Of a DNA stretch of 64,000 nucleotides, positions 1-11,654 are shown one piece after another. Origin of the DNA: Zasmidium citrigriseum (lineage: Eukaryota; Ascomycota; Dothideomycetes; Mycosphaerellales; Mycosphaerellaceae); NCBI GenBank assembly GCA_002786025.1, contig NHNW01000003.1, positions 868,001-932,000 of the forward strand. Reading direction: 5' to 3'. The notes below the pieces were generated by a model. The model was not told where the DNA came from. It searched no databases and worked only from the letters and a program-made list of their open reading frames with translations. Positions within the stretch are counted from its first letter, which is position 1; the number at the start of each line of letters is the position of its first letter. The position numbers and the translations under genes were made by a program.

Positions 1-177
1 AACTGCGCCCAGATAATAGGCTCTGAGCGTGCCTAATCTCGTCATACTTCCCATCCCCATCATGCTGTCGCTCGGTCGTCCGTCGTTGTCCAGCAACGGT
101 TGCTCAGATTCGGCGTCTTGTCGAAGAGAAGGAGGAGCATCACGAACACCTCGCGAAGAAGATGAAGACTGCGCCAT
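1..177 (-). CDS. 5' end of a truncated gene, possibly a membrane transporter
   Basis: An open frame starts at ATG (177-175, minus) and runs without a stop off the left edge, giving 59 residues. The first 40 or so are Ser/Arg/Asp-rich and look disordered and cytosolic. The visible end, LRAYYLGAV, resembles the run-in to the first membrane helix of major facilitator sugar transporters. That is inference from one short stretch; only the N-terminus is in the window. The gene points away from the sulfatase gene, with about 1 kb between the two starts. It could also be a spurious frame, since 59 codons is short. Confidence 0.5.
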   Translation of the reverse strand, partial: MAQSSSSSRGVRDAPPSLRQDAESEQPLLDNDGRPSDSMMGMGSMTRLGTLRAYYLGAV

Positions 178-1175
178 CTTTGACACAACCTTGGAACTGG
201 AACGGTAACAGGAGCAGAGAGTTCAGGTGCAACATCAGGGTCGCGAAGTCAAAGAATTATTTTAGGGTCACGCAAGCCTCCAATTGGTTGAGGGCAGCAG
301 CACGCACGACATTGCTGCTTGAGAGGGACAGGATGATGGTGGTTGTCGTTGCACATTCCTTGTCGATGGACGAGGTGTTGTTGTCGGTCCGGTCAATCGG
401 CAGGGTCGGCCCAGATTTCTGGGGGAGCTGTGGAGATCCGGTGAACTCAATTCCTGTTTGGGATTGGATATTCGTGGTTGTAGCCGGTCTGTTAAAACTA
501 CGTCTGCTTCCATGTTCTTTCCTATTCAAGTCCTTCTCAAACATTGAGTGATTTGACATACACAAGTCTCTTCGATGCTGTCCGACGAACCGATTCTTTG
601 AGCAGTGAGCACGGAATAACGCCATCGAGGCCAATCCCCAGACTCGGCAACCTGCTCGGCTCCACCAAAGCATCCCCGGATGGCTCAGAAGCGGACGCGT
701 GTTGAGGAGAACAGATCTCTTCTGCAATTCTCCAATTCGACTATCATGCCAGCAAAGTCAGCAATGGGCCATCCCGGAGCTCATGGCATCCACGGGGTTG
801 ATACGCCGATCGTCACATGAGATCAAGGTGTCGGCATCTGCAGCGATCCCCAGCTTTCTCGCAAGGGAATGAGCTCGCAACAAGCTCTTTGATGGGTAAG
901 AGATGGCTGTTTCTGAGGAGAGGGCTGCATCGCCAGCCTGATGAGAAGAGGAATCAATGCGGATGGTCGGCATTTGACACGCGTGAGGGGCATGGCGGCA
1001 CGTCGATGTTACACCAGGTCAGGTACAGCCCACTTATCTCCTTCCCTCGTGCTCACCGAAACGATTGCGTGCTCTGTCTTGACACCCCAGTCTCAAACAA
1101 CTTGCCTGGGATCTCGCACTCACCTCACCTCACCACTCAAACACACACTCCATTTGATGCTCGTGGGCAGCAAAC
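178..1175. other. intergenic region between divergent genes
   Basis: About 1 kb upstream of both the truncated leftward gene and the sulfatase gene. Both strands carry overlapping frames of up to 156 codons, but none shows a domain, a signal peptide or a consistent splice pattern. The last 50 bases before the sulfatase start are rich in CAC/CTCACC, as is common in fungal leaders. I see no RNA gene here. Confidence 0.5.
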
Positions 1176-3101
1176 ATGAGCGCGTCAAAGGCTTCAAGCG
1201 GAACCGCTGGCGCCGGCAAGAGACCCAACTTCCTGGTCATTGTCGCCGATGATCTGGGCTTCAGCGACCTGAGCTGCTTCGGCGGCGAGATCAGGACTCC
1301 CAACCTCGACAAGCTCGCCAGCAATGGCCTGCGTTTCACCGACTTCCATGCTGCGGCCGCCTGCTCGCCCAGCCGTGCCATGCTCATGACTGGCACCGAT
1401 CACCACATTGCTGGCCTGGGAAACCTCATCGAATGGACGAACCGCTCCGACCAGAATGCTCCCTCCGAAGGTGAGATCAAGTACTGGTCTACCGCTCCGC
1501 AGCGTGGAATGCCGGGCTATGAGGGCTATCTCAACGATCGTGTCGCTGCTCTGCCAGAGCTGCTCCACGATGCTGGATACCTCACCCTCATGGCGGGCAA
1601 GTGGCATCTGGGTCTGACTCCAGAGCGCTTCCCACACAAGCGTGGCTTCGAACGCAGCTTTGCCCATCTGCCTGCCTGCTCCAACCACTATGCCTACGAG
1701 CCACAACTTGAAGGCAGAGACCAGATCCCCGACTTCATGACCATGTCCTTCATTGCCCTGCACTCTGAAGATGGCGAGTATGTCAAGAAGCTACCTGAAG
1801 GTTGGTATAGCAGCAACGGCTACGGCGACAAGATGCTGCAGTATCTCAAGGACCGTAAGGACAAGAACGATGAGCGGCCTTTCTTTGCCTACTATCCTTT
1901 TACTGCTCCGCATTGGCCTCTGCAAGCACCCGATGAGTACATTGCTCACTACAAGGGTGTCTACGACGACGGTCCAGACGTGTTGCGGGAGAGACGTCTA
2001 CAGCGGATGAAAGAGATGGGCTTGTGTCCAGAAGATGTTGTGCCTCATCCTGTGGTGGCCGATGAGGTGAAAGAGTGGAAGGACTTGACACCAGAAGAGA
2101 AGGCCAAATCTTGCAAGGCCATGGAAGTGTTCGCTGCCATGGTCGAATGCATCGACGCCAACGTGGGCAAGGTCGTCAAGTACCTGGAAGAGACTGGCGA
2201 GCTGGACAATACATTCGTCTGCTTCATGTCAGACAATGGCGCTGAGGGCGCTGCGTACGAGGCATACCCTATCGTGCAAGGAAGCATGATTGGACATCTC
2301 AAGAAGTACTACAACAACACTCTTGAGAACCTTGGTCGTGGAGACAGCTTCATCTGGTACGGCCCACGCTGGGCTCAGGCAGCTACCGCTCCTAGCAGGC
2401 TGTACAAGGCATTCACGACTGAAGGCGGTGTCCGCGTTCCATTCCTGGCCAAGTTCCCCACGGGGATGAGTGTGCGGGCTGACGGCGAAGGCATGAGCAC
2501 CGGCATTGTCGAGACGAAGGGAGCTGGTTCTCATGTGACCAACGAGAAGGGCAGCATTACCAACCAGTTCAGTACTATCATGGACCTGGCTCCGACGATT
2601 CTTGAGATGGCTGGCGTCAAGCATCCCGCTCCCACCTACCAAGGCCGCGAGGTCGTGCACATGCGAGGAAAGAGCATGCTTCCATATCTCCAAGGTACGG
2701 CACCATCGATCCACCCAGCCGACTTCATCAACGGCTGGGAGACCTGCGGTCGAGCTGCCGTGCGCTGCGGAGACTGGAAGATCGTCTTCATTCCCAAGCC
2801 CAAGGGCCCTGAGAAGTGGCAGATGTACAACCTCGCCAAGGATCCTGGCGAGGTGAACGATCTGGCCGACCAAGATCCTGAGCGCCTCCAGAAGATGATC
2901 AAGATGTGGGACCAATACGTGCTCGAGACTGGCGTCATTCCTCTTGCGCCGGCTTTGGGCAACTGGATCGCGGCCATGGAGGAGCAAATGCCAGAGGACG
3001 CGTGGATGGAGTATGAGTACTGGAAGGAGGGTGCGAGAGACCAGCCCGAGAAGTTCAGAAGGGAAATCCCGAAGTTCCAACGTACCGTGACGGCTATTTG
3101 A
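1176..3101 (+). CDS. Sulfatase (arylsulfatase family), intronless
   Basis: The 641-residue protein is a formylglycine-dependent sulfatase, which hydrolyses sulfate esters. It opens with the family N-terminus FLVIVADDLGFSDL, whose paired Asp (about residues 25-26) bind the metal. The signature CSPSR follows at about residues 63-67; its Cys is the residue converted to formylglycine. AGKWHLG, APHWPLQAP and FMSDNGAEG are further active-site and metal-site segments. No signal peptide is visible, so the enzyme is probably cytosolic, as in fungal sulfur-scavenging arylsulfatases. Length is normal for the family. The start is the first ATG of the frame that leads directly into the domain. The substrate (choline sulfate, aryl sulfate or alkyl sulfate) cannot be decided from the sequence. 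Confidence 0.93.
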   Translation: MSASKASSGTAGAGKRPNFLVIVADDLGFSDLSCFGGEIRTPNLDKLASNGLRFTDFHAAAACSPSRAMLMTGTDHHIAGLGNLIEWTNRSDQNAPSEGEIKYWSTAPQRGMPGYEGYLNDRVAALPELLHDAGYLTLMAGKWHLGLTPERFPHKRGFERSFAHLPACSNHYAYEPQLEGRDQIPDFMTMSFIALHSEDGEYVKKLPEGWYSSNGYGDKMLQYLKDRKDKNDERPFFAYYPFTAPHWPLQAPDEYIAHYKGVYDDGPDVLRERRLQRMKEMGLCPEDVVPHPVVADEVKEWKDLTPEEKAKSCKAMEVFAAMVECIDANVGKVVKYLEETGELDNTFVCFMSDNGAEGAAYEAYPIVQGSMIGHLKKYYNNTLENLGRGDSFIWYGPRWAQAATAPSRLYKAFTTEGGVRVPFLAKFPTGMSVRADGEGMSTGIVETKGAGSHVTNEKGSITNQFSTIMDLAPTILEMAGVKHPAPTYQGREVVHMRGKSMLPYLQGTAPSIHPADFINGWETCGRAAVRCGDWKIVFIPKPKGPEKWQMYNLAKDPGEVNDLADQDPERLQKMIKMWDQYVLETGVIPLAPALGNWIAAMEEQMPEDAWMEYEYWKEGARDQPEKFRREIPKFQRTVTAI

Positions 3102-3664
3102 GAAGACAAGAGCTCTCGCCGTACAAGCACACCCAGCTCAGCGCTTGAAGGGCATATTGCGCCCTTAGTCCCTTGCTGGCAACTTCAATATACGAGGCAT
3201 GTCTTTAAGAGCCTCTGCATTTTGAAAGAAACGATGCAGTCCCAGCCTATCCAAATTTCTTGAATCATGCAGTGGTACGCCTTGATGGAATATAGAGAAC
3301 GCCTCGTTCGTCTTCCTGCAACCCGCGATCTAGCCCGTGCCTCGGTCCATGCGAGATACCACATTTCCGTCCACGACTGACCTCTTGATTGGCTCTACCG
3401 TACGTACAAGTTCCTCTTTGGGGATCCCCGCTGGAGAAGAACGTTGATCAGCAGCCACGAGATCGTCGTTGCTCGGCGTGGAGGCTATCCCCAGACCCTT
3501 CGACATCACCTCGTGCCGTGTTTTCATATGGGAGGGGCTATAGTCGAGGTAGGGCGTTCGAGAGGTGGCGAACTTCTACCCATGTTGGTGTTTCGTCTTC
3601 CAAGAAGTGTTCACTTCCCTCTTGACCACCTTTGACCCATTGCCTCTTCGACAGGCTCGCCAAA
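3102..3664. other. intergenic region with a short inverted repeat
   Basis: This is the sulfatase 3' flank and the carboxylesterase promoter. At 3139-3166 there is an imperfect inverted repeat (CTTGAAGGGC ... GCGCCCTT) 38 bases past the sulfatase stop, a candidate 3'-end structure. Similar motifs lie behind two genes near 48.4 and 49.75 kb. Nothing else stands out. Confidence 0.4.
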
Positions 3665-5389
3665 ATGCACACCCCACTCCTCGCCCTTCTCTCCCTCCCT
3701 CTCCTCGCCATCGCCGCTCCCCGTGAACCAAGAGCAGCTAATCCAACGGTCACAATTGCCTCAGGTGTCGTCGTCGGCACCGCAACGAGGGTCTCCAATC
3801 AACCTAGCGTTACCGGCCTCGCGAACGCATACCTTGGAATTCCTTTCGCGAAGAGTCCGCCTGTGCGATTCGCTCCTCCCGAAGCCCCAGCCAAATGGAC
3901 GAAACCACTGAAAGCCCAAACTTTACCTCCGGCCTGCCTGCAGCAGTTCCTACCTGGCGGCGATGGCGAGAGGGAGGCCAAGTTCTTCAACAATCCTGGC
4001 CTGCCACCACCGCCAGAAAGCGAGGACTGTCTCTACCTTAATGTCTTCGCGCCGCCAAGTGCCAGCCCAAAGAACTTGAAGAGCGTGATGTTCTGGATCT
4101 TTGGAGGTAATCTGCAGATTGGCACGGCGAGTCTGGCGTATTACAATGGGAGTAGCTATGCGGTGAATCATGATGTCGTGGTTGTTGCAGTCAACTACAG
4201 AACGAACAGTAAGTTCCAACAGAGTTTGGCCTTGACGAGGCTGACATGTGACGATCCAAGTGTTCGGCTTCTCCAACTCCCCCGAGATCCCCAAGAACCA
4301 GCAGAACTCCGGCTTCCTGGACATTCGCTTCGGACTGCAGTGGGTCCAGGACAACATCAAGAAGTTCGGTGGCGATCCGACGAAAGTCACCATCTTCGGC
4401 GAGTCGGCAGGAGGGAATTGCGTCAAACAACTCCTCGCCCAGCCTCCTTCGCCTTTGCCTTTCCGTGCCGCTATCATGGAATCTGAAGCTACGGCTGCAA
4501 CGGGCAATGGCCTCGTCAGTTACAATCAAGTCGCTGCGAACTTTGGCTGCGCTTTGAATGTTTCGCCCCTGAACTGTCTCCGCAAGGTCGACGGAAAAGC
4601 TATCCAAAAGTACATCACGGATAACGGTGTAGGATTCTTCCCGGTCAACGATAATACCAATGTCGGGTATAACTCTCTGCCAGCCATCACTGCAGGCACG
4701 TTTGCCAACGTTCCGATCTTGATGGGCACGAACAAGAACGAAGGGAACGTGTTCGCGGAGATCTTTGGACTGGGGAGTGATTTGGCCATCATTGGGGATA
4801 TCCTCCAACCTTTGGGAATTCCGTTGTTGGGGAACATAACGGACGCATTGGTTGATAGCTATGTTGGACAAGGCGTCGCTAACACCTCTTCCGCTCTGGT
4901 CGGACAGTAAGTATCCCTCCTCCCCTAATTGACCACTTCACTAACAAATTCTGTCCCAGAGTCATCACAGACACCTTCTTCACCTGCCCCGCCAAATCCC
5001 TCTCCACAGCAATCGCCAACGGCCCCAACCACCAACCCATCTGGCGCTACCGCTACGACGCCTCCTTCCCCAACACCGAGCTCTTCCCCAACGCAGGCGC
5101 CTACCACTCCTCAGAGATTCCCGAGGTCTGGGGAACGTACCAACTGAACGGTGCCACGCAGACCCAGATCCAGCTCAGCAAGTATATGCAGACGGTTTGG
5201 ACGAATTTTGCGAAGAATCCGGGTGCTGGGCCGGGTTGGCCGAAGTTGGGGAGTAATGGTGGGAAGGAGTTGGGGGTTCTGGGGGGTGTGAATAGGACGA
5301 CGGGGGAGTATACGACGGATTTGATTGTGGCGGACTATCCTTGTGTTGTGCTGGGGCCGGTTTTGATTGCGGCAGGAATGGCCTTTTGA
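3665..5389 (+). CDS. Secreted carboxylesterase type B (three exons)
   Basis: The exons are 3665-4208, 4261-4906 and 4960-5389, giving 539 residues. The introns are 52 and 53 bp with GTAAGT 5' sites and AAG or CAG 3' ends, and joining them keeps one frame through the whole family fold. A hydrophobic signal peptide (MHTPLLALLSLPLLAIAAP) implies secretion. EDCLYLNVFAP is the second family signature. The nucleophile Ser sits in FGESAGG at about residue 230, the acid is probably the Glu in TNKNEGN, and the His lies in AYHSSEIPEVWG, as in the cholinesterase/lipase fold. Length is normal. The protein hydrolyses carboxylic esters; the substrate is unknown. It lies between the sulfatase and a small secreted protein, but nothing shows a functional link. 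Confidence 0.92.
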
Positions 5390-5560
5390 GATGATGGTAT
5401 GATTTGATGAAAATATTGTAAATGTTGCTTGATGTATGTGTAGATATGTGTTGTACAAAGCCATGTCAACCAGAAAAGGAGTGAACTCAGTTAAACTGCT
5501 TTCTGCAAAGGAGTGTCCACACAACTTTTACAATCCCAGATCCATCGTATCTCGTCGCCC

Positions 5561-6167
5561 CTACTTCGAAGGCAGGACGGTCCCATTCGGGTACGTGACC
5601 TTGAGCCCAGTATCAAGCCCCCAAGCAATGCTATCAAACTCAATATACAAGTCCTCAACCTGCAGCTGATGGCCCTTGCGCTTCATATGGAAGAGGTTGA
5701 AGCCAGTGACGGGGTACTGAGCACTTCCAATACCGGTGAAGACCCAGTACCAGACGATCTTGTCGCAGGCGACAATGACTTCGAGGGTCTTGATGCCCTT
5801 GGACTGCGGGGCGTGAATGATGCCTTGGATCCAGTCTTGTTTGGTTGGAGCTGAGATGCCGGGGGTGCCGAGCTGGAGAGTGGATTAGTAGAGAGAGGGA
5901 GCGTAAGGGAAAGAGCAAAGGATGGCGTACAGGGAGGGCTTGGAGGGAGAGGATGGAGTTGGAGTACTCCTTGAAGTCATCAGCGATGATCTTGTTGGCG
6001 GTCGACTGGAGGTTTGGGTCTGTCTTGCCGAGGACGCCGATGAATTGCTGGAGCCACTTGTTGCCCTCTTGTTGGGAGATGCACTGGTTGCCGTAGGAGG
6101 GAATGTTTGGTGCGGCGGACACCATGCCAACGAGGGCGAGGGCTGAGGCGAAGAAAGTGGCCTTCAT
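5561..6167 (-). CDS. Small secreted NTF2-like protein (two exons)
   Basis: Exon 1 is 6167-5931 and exon 2 is 5872-5561 on the minus strand, giving 182 residues. The 58 bp intron starts GTACGC and ends in a pyrimidine-rich CTACTAATC...CAG, a textbook fungal branch site. The frame continues in phase 0. The N-terminus (MKATFFASALALVGMVSAAP) is a clear signal peptide. The mature part (WLQQFIGVLGKTDPNL, then an alternating hydrophobic strand pattern with WYWVFTGIG and VTGFNLFHM) matches the cone-shaped NTF2-like/SnoaL-like fold found in many small fungal secreted proteins. No catalytic activity can be assigned. I chose the inner ATG because it begins the signal peptide; an upstream ATG at 6305 would add a non-hydrophobic leader. 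Confidence 0.82.
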
Positions 6168-7200
6168 GTTGAAAGTGAGAGTTGGTGGATCGAAAAGATT
6201 GAGAAGACAGGTATGAGATGCGCTGATGAACTGCACCTGTGAAGAATGGACAGCCAAGACGAGACCTTTATATCTTGCGTCTCTGTAAGAGAAGTGACGA
6301 GCCAAATGTCAGCTCGCATGCATTTTACGCCTCAAGGCTCAAGACCATGCAGGTTTCGTTCAGCCCGTGTCTGTTATAGGCGAAACGGGAGTGAGGTCAG
6401 AGAGTACACTTCCAAAGAGGGCAATGCTGAGGGAATCGGAGAGTCAGAACAGTGTACAAGATTCTCACGTCGTGCGTCTGGAAATGAGCAGGACATGCCC
6501 CAGACCGTGTGATGGATCGAGGGCATTGAATCAGATATCTCCACGTGGTTGATCTAATGTTTGCGAGTGTTGGTTCTGACAGGATGCTTTGGCGGATTGA
6601 ACTGATCCTTGTTCTTGATTCCCTCTTATGGTCGTTGAAGAGTAATACGTCTGCCAATAGGATCCAACAGCCTGGTAGCGGCAACCGCATGCGTAGATTT
6701 CGAAGGGAGAACTTACCTGCACATCTCGCATTCGATTAGTCGTCTACCTTTTGCGATTCATGATCTGTTTCAGCCACATCGCACCAGCACTTCAGGTGAT
6801 GGCTTCTCGCAAAAATAGGCCTCTCTTCTGGACGTGGAACTGCTCAAAATCTCCGGATCGATCAGTCGTTGCATGATCAGTCTGAGACTCGATGGCGTGC
6901 TCAGTGAGGCAATTTGAGGCCGAGAGCTTTTCCTGCCTTCGCGGTGAGATTCATGGACGAAGCATGTCAGAGGGGCGTGCAGTGGAGGAAGGTCCAATGG
7001 ACCCGGATCAGGCGGTGGGAAAAGGTGCGCATCTTCATTGCTCAATCGGATGCAGCTCGCTTGCTGACTGCGGCATGCAGGTGATCAGGAAGGAGAAGTG
7101 AGAGGTTTGTGAAAAGTGGTGTCTTCTCCCTCGAAGGAGCTGCCAATAAACTCTAATGCCACGTTGATCTCAGCCGCTCGGAGAATTTGATTGATCCGAG
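6168..7200. other. intergenic region left of the mobile element
   Basis: This is the promoter of the NTF2-like gene and the left flank of the large element. Overlapping frames of 60-97 codons exist on both strands, but none has recognisable content. Base usage is normal here (CpA and TpG are common), so RIP has not spread left of the element. No partner for the coding-like remnant on the element's right side is seen. Confidence 0.45.
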
Positions 7201-7283
7201 GGTAGCCTGGACGTTTGAGTTTATTAAAACTATCGTCACCTAATCACCTTAACACTTTCGTTATCTAATTACCTTAACCTCCG
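7201..7283 (+). repeat. Left terminal inverted repeat
   Basis: It begins GGTAGCCTGGACGTTTGAG and aligns with the reverse complement of 25471-25381. Most differences are C/T or G/A transitions. It contains two direct sub-repeats, TCACCTAATCACCTTAAC at 7236 and TTATCTAATTACCTTAAC at 7261, the second looking like a RIP-mutated copy of the first. Such sub-repeats are typical transposase or integrase binding sites. The repeat still contains CpA, unlike the interior. Confidence 0.82.
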
Positions 7284-8400
7284 TCCCAATTGGGCCTAGT
7301 GTAACGGGCAGATCCGCTCCTCTAACCTTACCTCTCGACTTTAATAAACCTTTATCCTATTATAGTTTTACTATAAAGTAAGATTCGTACTTCGTAAAGA
7401 AATAGGCTAGAGTTATAATTAGGCTATTATTATTTAGAGTAGGGATATATTAGACCTACGCCTACGTATAAGGGAGAGTAAAGGAGTAAGCCGTTAGAGA
7501 CTATAATTAAAAGCTTACTATTATTACTACTCGATTTAATCGCTTAGAATTACGCTATCCTATATTTAGTATTAGTTAGGTAAAGGATTCTCTATTTAGT
7601 TCTTCCGCGAAGTAAGGGCTCTACTTCGTAGAAGAATAATAATAGGGAGTAAAGTAAAGAAGCGTATATAAATAGGGATAATAGAAGCTAAGAAATTAAA
7701 AAGGCTACTTTTTACTTATAGACCTCTACCTTCCTTCTTCTACCTATATATCTACTTTCGATAACTATCTTAAATACTATCTATATTATAATAGTTACTA
7801 TAAATATACTACCGCCGCTACTACCTACTATACCTAGCGCTTATTATTTCGTCCTATCCTTTATTAAGGATAATAAAGTTAGTCTTCTATCTCTTAAGTA
7901 GCATTAAGCGAGTTTAGAGCTAACTAGCGGTATAGGGTATTACTATCGGCTGCGCTAATAGCCTCTTCTATAGCGAGCTTCGCTTATAGTTTAATAAGAA
8001 TAGTAATCGTCGTCCTAGCCTTAGTCCTTATAAGTATACTTTTACGCGCTAGGCTTTAGCCTTTACCCGTACTCGCTCTATTAGTATATCTTCTTCTAGC
8101 GAACGATTAAACTTTAGATAATAGTATACTAACTTTAATATAGGCCGTCTCTTCCTTACTTACGCTTACGCTTATATCGCTACTTATCGTCTAGCTACTT
8201 ATACTACTCTACTTACTAGTACTCGCGCTTATCTCCTCGCCTACTCCTTTAGTACGTATTTAAATATTAGACTTTAGACGGTAGCTTACTAATATTAATA
8301 TAGGCTATAATCTACTCGCCTACGCCCGCGCCTATATTACTACTCGTTATTTAGCTACTACTTATCGTTTTACTAGTACTACTAGCGCTCTTCTCTTTAG

Positions 8401-9330
8401 TAAGTCTCTAATAACTACTTAAACTTTAAAGGATAGTAAGCTAATATTAATATAGTCTATCGCTTATAGGTACGCGCTTATAAGTATAGAGCTACTACTA
8501 CTACTAATACTCCTTCGCTATCTCTATCGGATTTCGATAACGAAATTAATAACTTATAAGTCTTCTAGTCCTTACTTAATCTATAGCTAGACTAGTAGCT
8601 AATATATAGATATAGCTTTATACCTAACGACGACGACTTTATAGGCCCTAAGCTTAATAATACTACTACTACTACTACTATTACTAGCTAGCCTACTATT
8701 AGCGATCCCTCTAGTTCTAGTCTAGTCGCTAGCTCTCTCTCCGCCTCCGCCGTCTCTATTATAGCCCTAGTAGCCTCTAAGTCTACTACTACTACTACTA
8801 TACTACGCCCTATTAGTTAGCTAAAGGGGTCGACGAAGGTTACTCTTCGTCGCCCTAAGTAGGAGAGTAAGTAGTAGTTAGTCCCTAAGTATAAGTAGGG
8901 TAAGCTAGAGGACTAGAAGAAGTCTAATAAGGATAGGCGCTACGCCTAGTCTAAGGTAAGTAATTTAGATCCTAAGCTAGCTATAAATCGATAGATCGCT
9001 AACGTTTTATAGACTAGCCGCCTTATAGAGGAGGATAGTATTCTATAGGCTACTAGGCCTTACGAGAACTACCGTTATAATAGTACGTAGTACTTAGTAC
9101 TACTAGAGGGCGGTAAATATATAAAGTACGTCTTTAACGTTAAGCCCTATAAGTCGTAGATAGCCGTTATTTTAGGTTACTATATAGCGTCTATCTACTA
9201 TACTATAAGCGTTTTACTATAGGCGTTTTACTATATTACGTCTATCTACTAGGTCCCTATACTTTAAGCTAGGCCTTAGAGCCCTATAAATAATAAAAGC
9301 TTACTCTATCTATATCTTCTTAGTTTCCTA
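8401..9330 (+). pseudogene. Latent frame B, unrecognised protein, RIP-inactivated
   Basis: In the frame starting at 8401 the translation reads like protein if TAA/TAG are taken as former Gln/Trp codons. An Asp-rich patch is followed by a Thr run (about 8671-8688), a Ser/Ala-rich linker, and a basic, hydrophilic domain with segments such as DPKLAINR, SRLIEEDSI and YIKYVFNVKPYKS. Upstream, three copies of a roughly 150 bp unit (near 8100, 8270 and 8420) carry the same sequence block but are not all in one frame. I do not recognise the family. It is transcribed toward the element's centre. True ends are uncertain because real stop codons cannot be told from RIP stops. Confidence 0.45.
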
Positions 9331-10116
9331 CTATCTTAATATTAAGTAACTCGTCTTAATCGCCTATCTTAGTTAATTAGTATTAACTCGCTCTTAAAGT
9401 ATAGCTTCGAGTATACTTCTAATTACTAGGATTCTTCTATAAAGCGGCGTATATATATCGTAGAAGAATTACTTATATTTAGAATATACGCTTACGTATA
9501 CTACGAATCGAATAGGTAGCTATACTCCTTATTCCTAACCTACGTATATATTTCTAAGGACTAGGATTTTTCTATAAAGTAGCGTATATATATTATAGAA
9601 AAATTACTTACCTTTAAAGTATATAGCTAAGCCCTTAAATCCTTAAATTAAATCGTTATCCTATATATACTACGAGTCGATTAAGCGACGCTATCCTCCT
9701 CCTTCTTAACCTCTAGCCTAGTAGTATACTTCTTCTTAACCTCTAGCCTAGTAGTATAATCCTTCTTCTTAACCTACTTCGCTAGAATAGTAACGCTAAG
9801 TAGTAGGAAGGATTAGACATCTAGTATAGCGATACGGGAGTAAGACGTAGGCTAGTCGAGTTATTATAAGTTACGCGTAGGAGTAGAAGATATTATAAGA
9901 TAGATAAGTTCTTCTATAGGATAATAGTATACTATACGTACTAACGGGGATCCTTATAGCTTAGTAGTATATAGAGTATCGAATTCTCCTACGAAGTAAC
10001 GGCCTAGCTTTATAGAACTAAGAAGAATTAGTAACCTTACTAAAGAAACGGAACTTAGGTACCTCTTATATTAAGTATTTCTATTAGTAATAGTACTATC
10101 TAATATATCTTTTACG

Positions 10117-10680
10117 AGCCCTACTACTTACGTCCGCGCGATTAGTAACTTCGGAGAGATAACGTTAAGTACTAGTATTACCGTTAAGAGTCGTAAATAT
10201 TATAATCGCGTCGTTCTAGCTCCTTAGGAAGGCTCTACGCTTATAGCTAGTTTTCCCGCTCGAGTCTCTAATATATTAGAAGTTATTTAGGAGCGGGCTA
10301 ATAAGATATAGGCGTATAGAGGTTATAGATTAAAGATTAAAGATAGAGGATATAGAGGTATAGAAGTCCTAGATACGTTAATAAAGCTATAGTAGGTAAA
10401 TAAGCTACTAACGCGTATTAAAATATAAGTTACGCTATAGATAATAGATATACGCTATATCTAGTATAATATCTATAGTAACTCGAGAGATCTTAGCCTA
10501 AAGTACTAGGGTTACTTAGGGTAAATATATCTACTAGGGTTAGGGACTATAAGGTTAGTATACTATTAATATAGCTTAGAGGTAGCTCGTTTTTAAAAGA
10601 ATAACTAATAGATCGATTTAAAAAATTACTATATAGTTAAGGAAGCTAGTATAAGAAGTAGAGTATCTAAGGGGTAAGTC
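10117..10680 (+). pseudogene. Latent frame G, unrecognised protein, RIP-inactivated
   Basis: The frame from 10117 (triplets in step with AAG at 10501) gives about 188 codons interrupted only by TAA/TAG. Segments such as GEITLSTSITVKSRK, GSTLIASFPARVSN and RGYRLKIKDRGYRG have normal protein composition, with basic and hydrophobic residues alternating. No domain is recognised. The preceding hairpin-rich sequence and the 57 bp tandem array behind it probably mark non-coding spacers. Confidence 0.4.
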
Positions 10681-10974
10681 TTTAATTTTACTATAAAGTA
10701 GAATATATATTTTATAGAGAAATAGTTAGCCGAGCTAGGTATTAAAGGACTTCTAAGATATAAATATAAGTAGAAGGGATAGATAAGGCTAGAGTAGTAA
10801 TCGACGAAACTCGTAGACTCGGTCTAATATAAAGTAAGTAACTATAGTTAAAGAGTAACGAAAAGGGGTAAGCTAGTTAAAGAAACGATTTACTATACTA
10901 GTAGTTAGGGAAGATTACTATATTCTAGCTACGAAGACGGCTCTCTTACTACTAAGATAGCTCTAAAGGCTTAA

Positions 10975-11225
10975 AATAGCTACTATCTAATAGTAGGGAG
11001 AGCTCTAATACTTAAGATCTACTACTATCTAACCTTAGGGGCGGCGAGATACTTAAGATCTACTACTATCTAGCCTTTAGGAGCGTTCTAATACTCGAGA
11101 TCTACTACTATCTAGCCTTTAAGAGCGTTCTAATACTCGAGATCTACTACTATCTAGCCTTTAGGAGTATTCTAATACTCGAAATCTACTACTATCTAGC
11201 CTTAAGGGCGGTAAGATACTCTAAA
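10975..11225. repeat. Tandem repeat, unit about 57 bp, five copies
   Basis: Units share AGATCTACTACTATCTAGCC followed by TT(T)AGGAGCGTTCTAATACTCG or a RIP-diverged version. The copies are close to identical apart from C/T and G/A changes. Confidence 0.75.
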
Positions 11226-11654
11226 TAGTCCGCTATCTATCGTTAGTAATAGCTCTAATACCTAAGATACTATAGTTATATTATAAAGAGTAGCTACTAA
11301 GACTCTAGCCTAGGAAACGATAATTATATATAATTTTCTATAGGTTAAGGTATAGTATATTCGTATTATATATATATATATATAGCTCGCCTAGCGTAAG
11401 ACGCTAACCGCTAGGCGTAGAGACTAGCTAGTAGCTAGCTCTAAAATTAAGAAATAAGTATAACTTTAAATATTATTAAATTAATACCTATACCTATACC
11501 TATATCTATATCTATATCTATACCTATACTTATACTTATACTTATACCTATATTAGTCTATATACTACTAGCCTACCTATTATATTATATTAGTATTCTT
11601 AGTATTAAACGCCTACTTCTACCTTATAATTATTACCTTACGCCGCTTTACTAG

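Noticed and set aside
162..727. Overlapping frames on both strands left of the sulfatase
   Set aside because: No domain, no splice logic; strands shadow each other.
11366..11384. TATATATA run as an origin or promoter
   Set aside because: Short simple repeat in RIP-mutated DNA; no supporting context.
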